This document shows positions 61,617-64,000 of a stretch of DNA of 64,000 nt, piece by piece. A program made the translations under genes and the position numbers. Numbering within the stretch: the stretch's first letter is position 1; each line of letters starts with the position of its first letter. The stretch spans positions 3,286,001 to 3,350,000 of the forward strand of contig OZ038532.1 in assembly GCA_964036665.1 (NCBI GenBank), given 5' to 3'. The DNA comes from Gordius sp. MW1 (Eukaryota; Nematomorpha; Gordioida; Gordea; Gordiidae). Under the pieces are notes generated by a model, which worked only from the letters and a program-made list of their open reading frames with translations, was not told where the DNA came from and ran no database searches.

Positions 61617-63100
61617 TAAACTTTTGAAATATTTTTCTAAGTTTTAATAAATATAAATTTAGCCTTCTTCAATCGAGGGTTAGGTTATATAAAACAAAAG
61701 TGTAGGCAATGCCCCCTCTGCTCCTCGGCTAAACTCGGGCAAAGATGTGCAATATAGGGTATGATTTATGATCGATGGAATGTGTTTTATTAATATTTTG
61801 TCTAATGACATAAATAAAGAAGGCCCATAGCTAGCTGAAATTTTTTCAGAGCCGTTTACAAAAATTTATATGTGGCGACATACTTAGCTTTGTGATAAAA
61901 AGTAAGGTAACTTAAGGCAATATTTGAGAAAAACTGAATGAAGCGAAAAACAAATCAAAAGATTGAAACTACTTTGTTTTTTATGATTGCTAGAATTTAA
62001 CTTATATCATTGTCATTAAAGGCCCTACGGCATGTTTTAGGGAATTGTTATAAGCGGAATATTAATATTTCATAAGTGTTTTGGCAGTTCCTAAAATTGA
62101 AAAAGACGCACTCACATGCGTAATTTAAAATAATTTTAGGAAAAAAGTATTTTAGAAAAAATTATTTTAATTGTTATGTACTTTATTCATTCAAACATAA
62201 CTTGCTATGCAATTTATGTGCCCCCCTTTCACAAAAAATGAATTGTCTTCTCTTGCATGTCATATCCAACTTGAAAGATTTTAAATTTTTATATACAACT
62301 AAAAGTAATTATTCTAACCCCGGCCCGAGGTCAAAACCTTTTCCCATTTTTGGGCCCGACTAGAATCCATCCCGACATCATGTATATCTAAATATATTTT
62401 ATATTTCATTTCATGATGTTTAAATACAAAAATCCACCCCTTTAACATAAGATACGTTGTTAATTTTTCATTATAAATTAGTTGTTGTATAACATGTTCT
62501 ACTAATCTCAATTGTTTTACCTATCAATTTTATGCTTACTAATCAGAAAAATGATTTTGAATAAGATACTACTAACCCCTATTTGACATTTATTATATAT
62601 AGGGGCCCTTATAAAATAAACATTGATAAGGCGGGTTACAAGATATATTATTAACGTTATTTGTATCAAAAATCTACCCAATTTAGGGGTGAATTTGACC
62701 CCAAAGTGAGTTTTTTACGACAAACTGTTTAAGGCGTTAGTTTAAATAACCTATTAAGGATTTTTATAACTTTTACATAGCACAACCTCTGAAAATTTGA
62801 GGGCATAGCCCCAATAAAAAATTTGTTTTCAATTTTATAAAGGAAAAAGTTGTTATATTGGTAAATCATAAATCAATAATCAACTTAAATATGAATAATT
62901 TATGTATTGCCATAGGCTAGATAGACTGTTGAAAAATTTCCTTTAGTTTATGTGATATACAGGTATGCTTCGTTTATACTAATTTAAAACATAAGTTAGG
63001 TTACATAAAATTTTTAAATGTAACAACAAAATTAATTTGAAGATCAGAATTCGCAACTATCATTAATATGCATATCGATTATGCGGATATTCGTCTAAAG
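61617..63100. other. upstream region of the SLC6 locus, no gene recognised
   Basis: AT-rich DNA. A partial family C fragment lies at 62205-62290, followed by CCCCGGCCCGAGGTC / GGGCCCGAC motifs at 62316-62360. No exon could be supported. Confidence 0.45.
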
Positions 63101-63104
63101 TTGG

Positions 63105-63172
63105 TCTGTTTATGTTTAGTCGACTAAAACCAAATGTCGACCAAACTAAACCCATCCGTTTTTACAACACTA
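63105..63172. repeat. family B MITE, right half
   Basis: GTCTGTTTATGTTTAGTCGAC then CAAATGTCGACCAAACTAAA and CCGTTTTTACAACACTAG. The left arm is missing. Confidence 0.7.
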
Positions 63173-63309
63173 GTCTGATTAATACTTCTACCTAGCAAAG
63201 TTAACCCATTGTCAAATCAAGAGACATAGACTCTCCTTATTTCAAATTTTTTTAAATATTTTATAACGTTTTAATTAAACTAAAAAAAGCATCTATGCGC
63301 ACCCCCTAA

Positions 63310-63444
63310 ATTATGGGCGTTAGGGAGGGGCAAAATGAACATTTTTGGAAATTTTAGCCATATTTTTAATAAATTTCAGCAATTTTTTGGATTTAAAGGG
63401 GGTAGCCGCCCCTCCCTGCCCCCCCCCCTTGGCTAAACCCATGC
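63310..63444. repeat. family A MITE
   Basis: GGGCGTTAGGGAGGGGCAAAA, AGCCATATTTTTAATAAATT and the terminus CCCCCCTTGGCTAAACCCATG. The left end is shortened. Confidence 0.7.
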
Positions 63445-63553
63445 CCTAAATAATATATATCAATTAGCCTTCCCCCCCTCCCCCACTTCGAGAAATCTCG
63501 TTACTACGACCATACTGTTTGTTAAACCAAATTATTAACATACTAGGCGTAGG

Positions 63554-63766
63554 CATTAGCGTTGTGAAAACGCTGGGTTTTGTTTCGTCGACCTTCCCAT
63601 TTAATCGACTAAACATAATTGGACCAATGATTTTTTAGTTTGTTATTCTTAGTTGATCTCCAGGCTTAATCAAAATTTGAAAAACAGACCTGAGTCCACC
63701 GTTAATCTTAGTTGAACTAAAGGTTGACCGAACAAATCCCATATCTTTTTACAACACTACTCTGCA
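63554..63766. repeat. foldback MITE, family B
   Basis: TAGCGTTGTGAAAACGCTGGG then TTTTGTTTCGTCGACC, mirrored by GGTTGACCGAACAAATCCC and CTTTTTACAACACTA. Flanks GTAGGCAT and CTCTGCAT are only partly alike. Confidence 0.78.
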
Positions 63767-63794
63767 TATTCACAGCCTTAGCCAGAGGCTAAAC

Positions 63795-64000
63795 TAGAGA
63801 CCTGCACGGGTGACCCGAGACCCGACCCGGACCCGACCCGAGGGTTCGGGTAGAAAATTTGAAAATGATTTCGGGTCGGGTCGGGTCGGGTCCGGATAGA
63901 AAATTTGAAAATGCTTTCGGGTCGGGTCAAATTTATAGAGTCGGGTCCAAGGTTTATACATTGTAAAAAACACGCGAGACCTATTTTTTTTAATTATTGT
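63795..64000. mobile_element. hAT-type element, left end only (TAGAGACCTGCACGGG)
   Basis: Starts TAGAGACCTGCACGGGTGACC, followed by arrays of GACCCGACCCGG and TTTCGGGTCGGGTC. It runs off the window edge, so the target duplication cannot be checked. Same family as 14548-15270 and the relic at 2395-2797. Confidence 0.75.

Overview
This window is nuclear DNA from an animal, most likely a protostome. Evidence: multi-exon genes with GT-AG introns from about 49 bp to several kb; an intact CED-1/Draper/MEGF10-type engulfment receptor; a small Maf bZIP gene; a NOSTRIN-like F-BAR gene; and pieces of a monoamine-type SLC6 transporter. The DNA is AT-rich, the receptor's EGF exons are much more GC-rich than the surrounding introns, and the introns and intergenic DNA are saturated with transposable elements. 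I cannot name the species. No tRNA, rRNA, CRISPR or prokaryotic operon signal was seen.

All four cellular genes read on the minus strand. (1) About 0.6-13.3 kb: a NOSTRIN-like F-BAR gene. A single large first exon (345 codons) splices in phase into the classical F-BAR start, and eight further exons were placed; the 3' end probably lies beyond the left edge. (2) 20.25-20.76 kb: a compact, complete small Maf gene (147 aa, three exons). (3) 22.9-45.6 kb: a complete 16-exon Draper/MEGF10-like gene (1,031 aa when spliced, all phases consistent): signal peptide, EMI domain, EGF/laminin-EGF repeats, one transmembrane helix, and a cytoplasmic tail with an NPAY motif and Tyr motifs. (4) About 54.7-61.6 kb: SLC6 neurotransmitter transporter exons for TM1, TM2, TM10 and TM12. 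The exons for TM3-TM9 and TM11 could not be found, and a non-LTR retrotransposon sits inside the locus.

Repeats dominate the rest. hAT-type elements are exceptionally varied. Exact 8-bp target-site duplications (TSDs) were found for nine insertions: two CAGGGG-ended elements, one TAGAGACCTGCA-ended element, one GAGAC-rich TAGTG-ended element, five copies of a CATGGGCGTAGCC foldback MITE, plus a TAGTGTTGTAAAA foldback MITE (ten in all). There are also 3-bp TSD (Harbinger-like) elements, a TA-flanked element with GGGGAGACC ends, a foldback element with a 9-bp duplication, an RTE-like 3' fragment with nested insertions, and three copies of one non-LTR retrotransposon family (51.1-54.0 kb plus strand; 55.8-58.7 kb and 34.7-36.6 kb minus strand), all inactivated.

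Exon coordinates were derived by hand from splice sites, reading phase and family similarity recalled from memory. No alignment or database search was possible.
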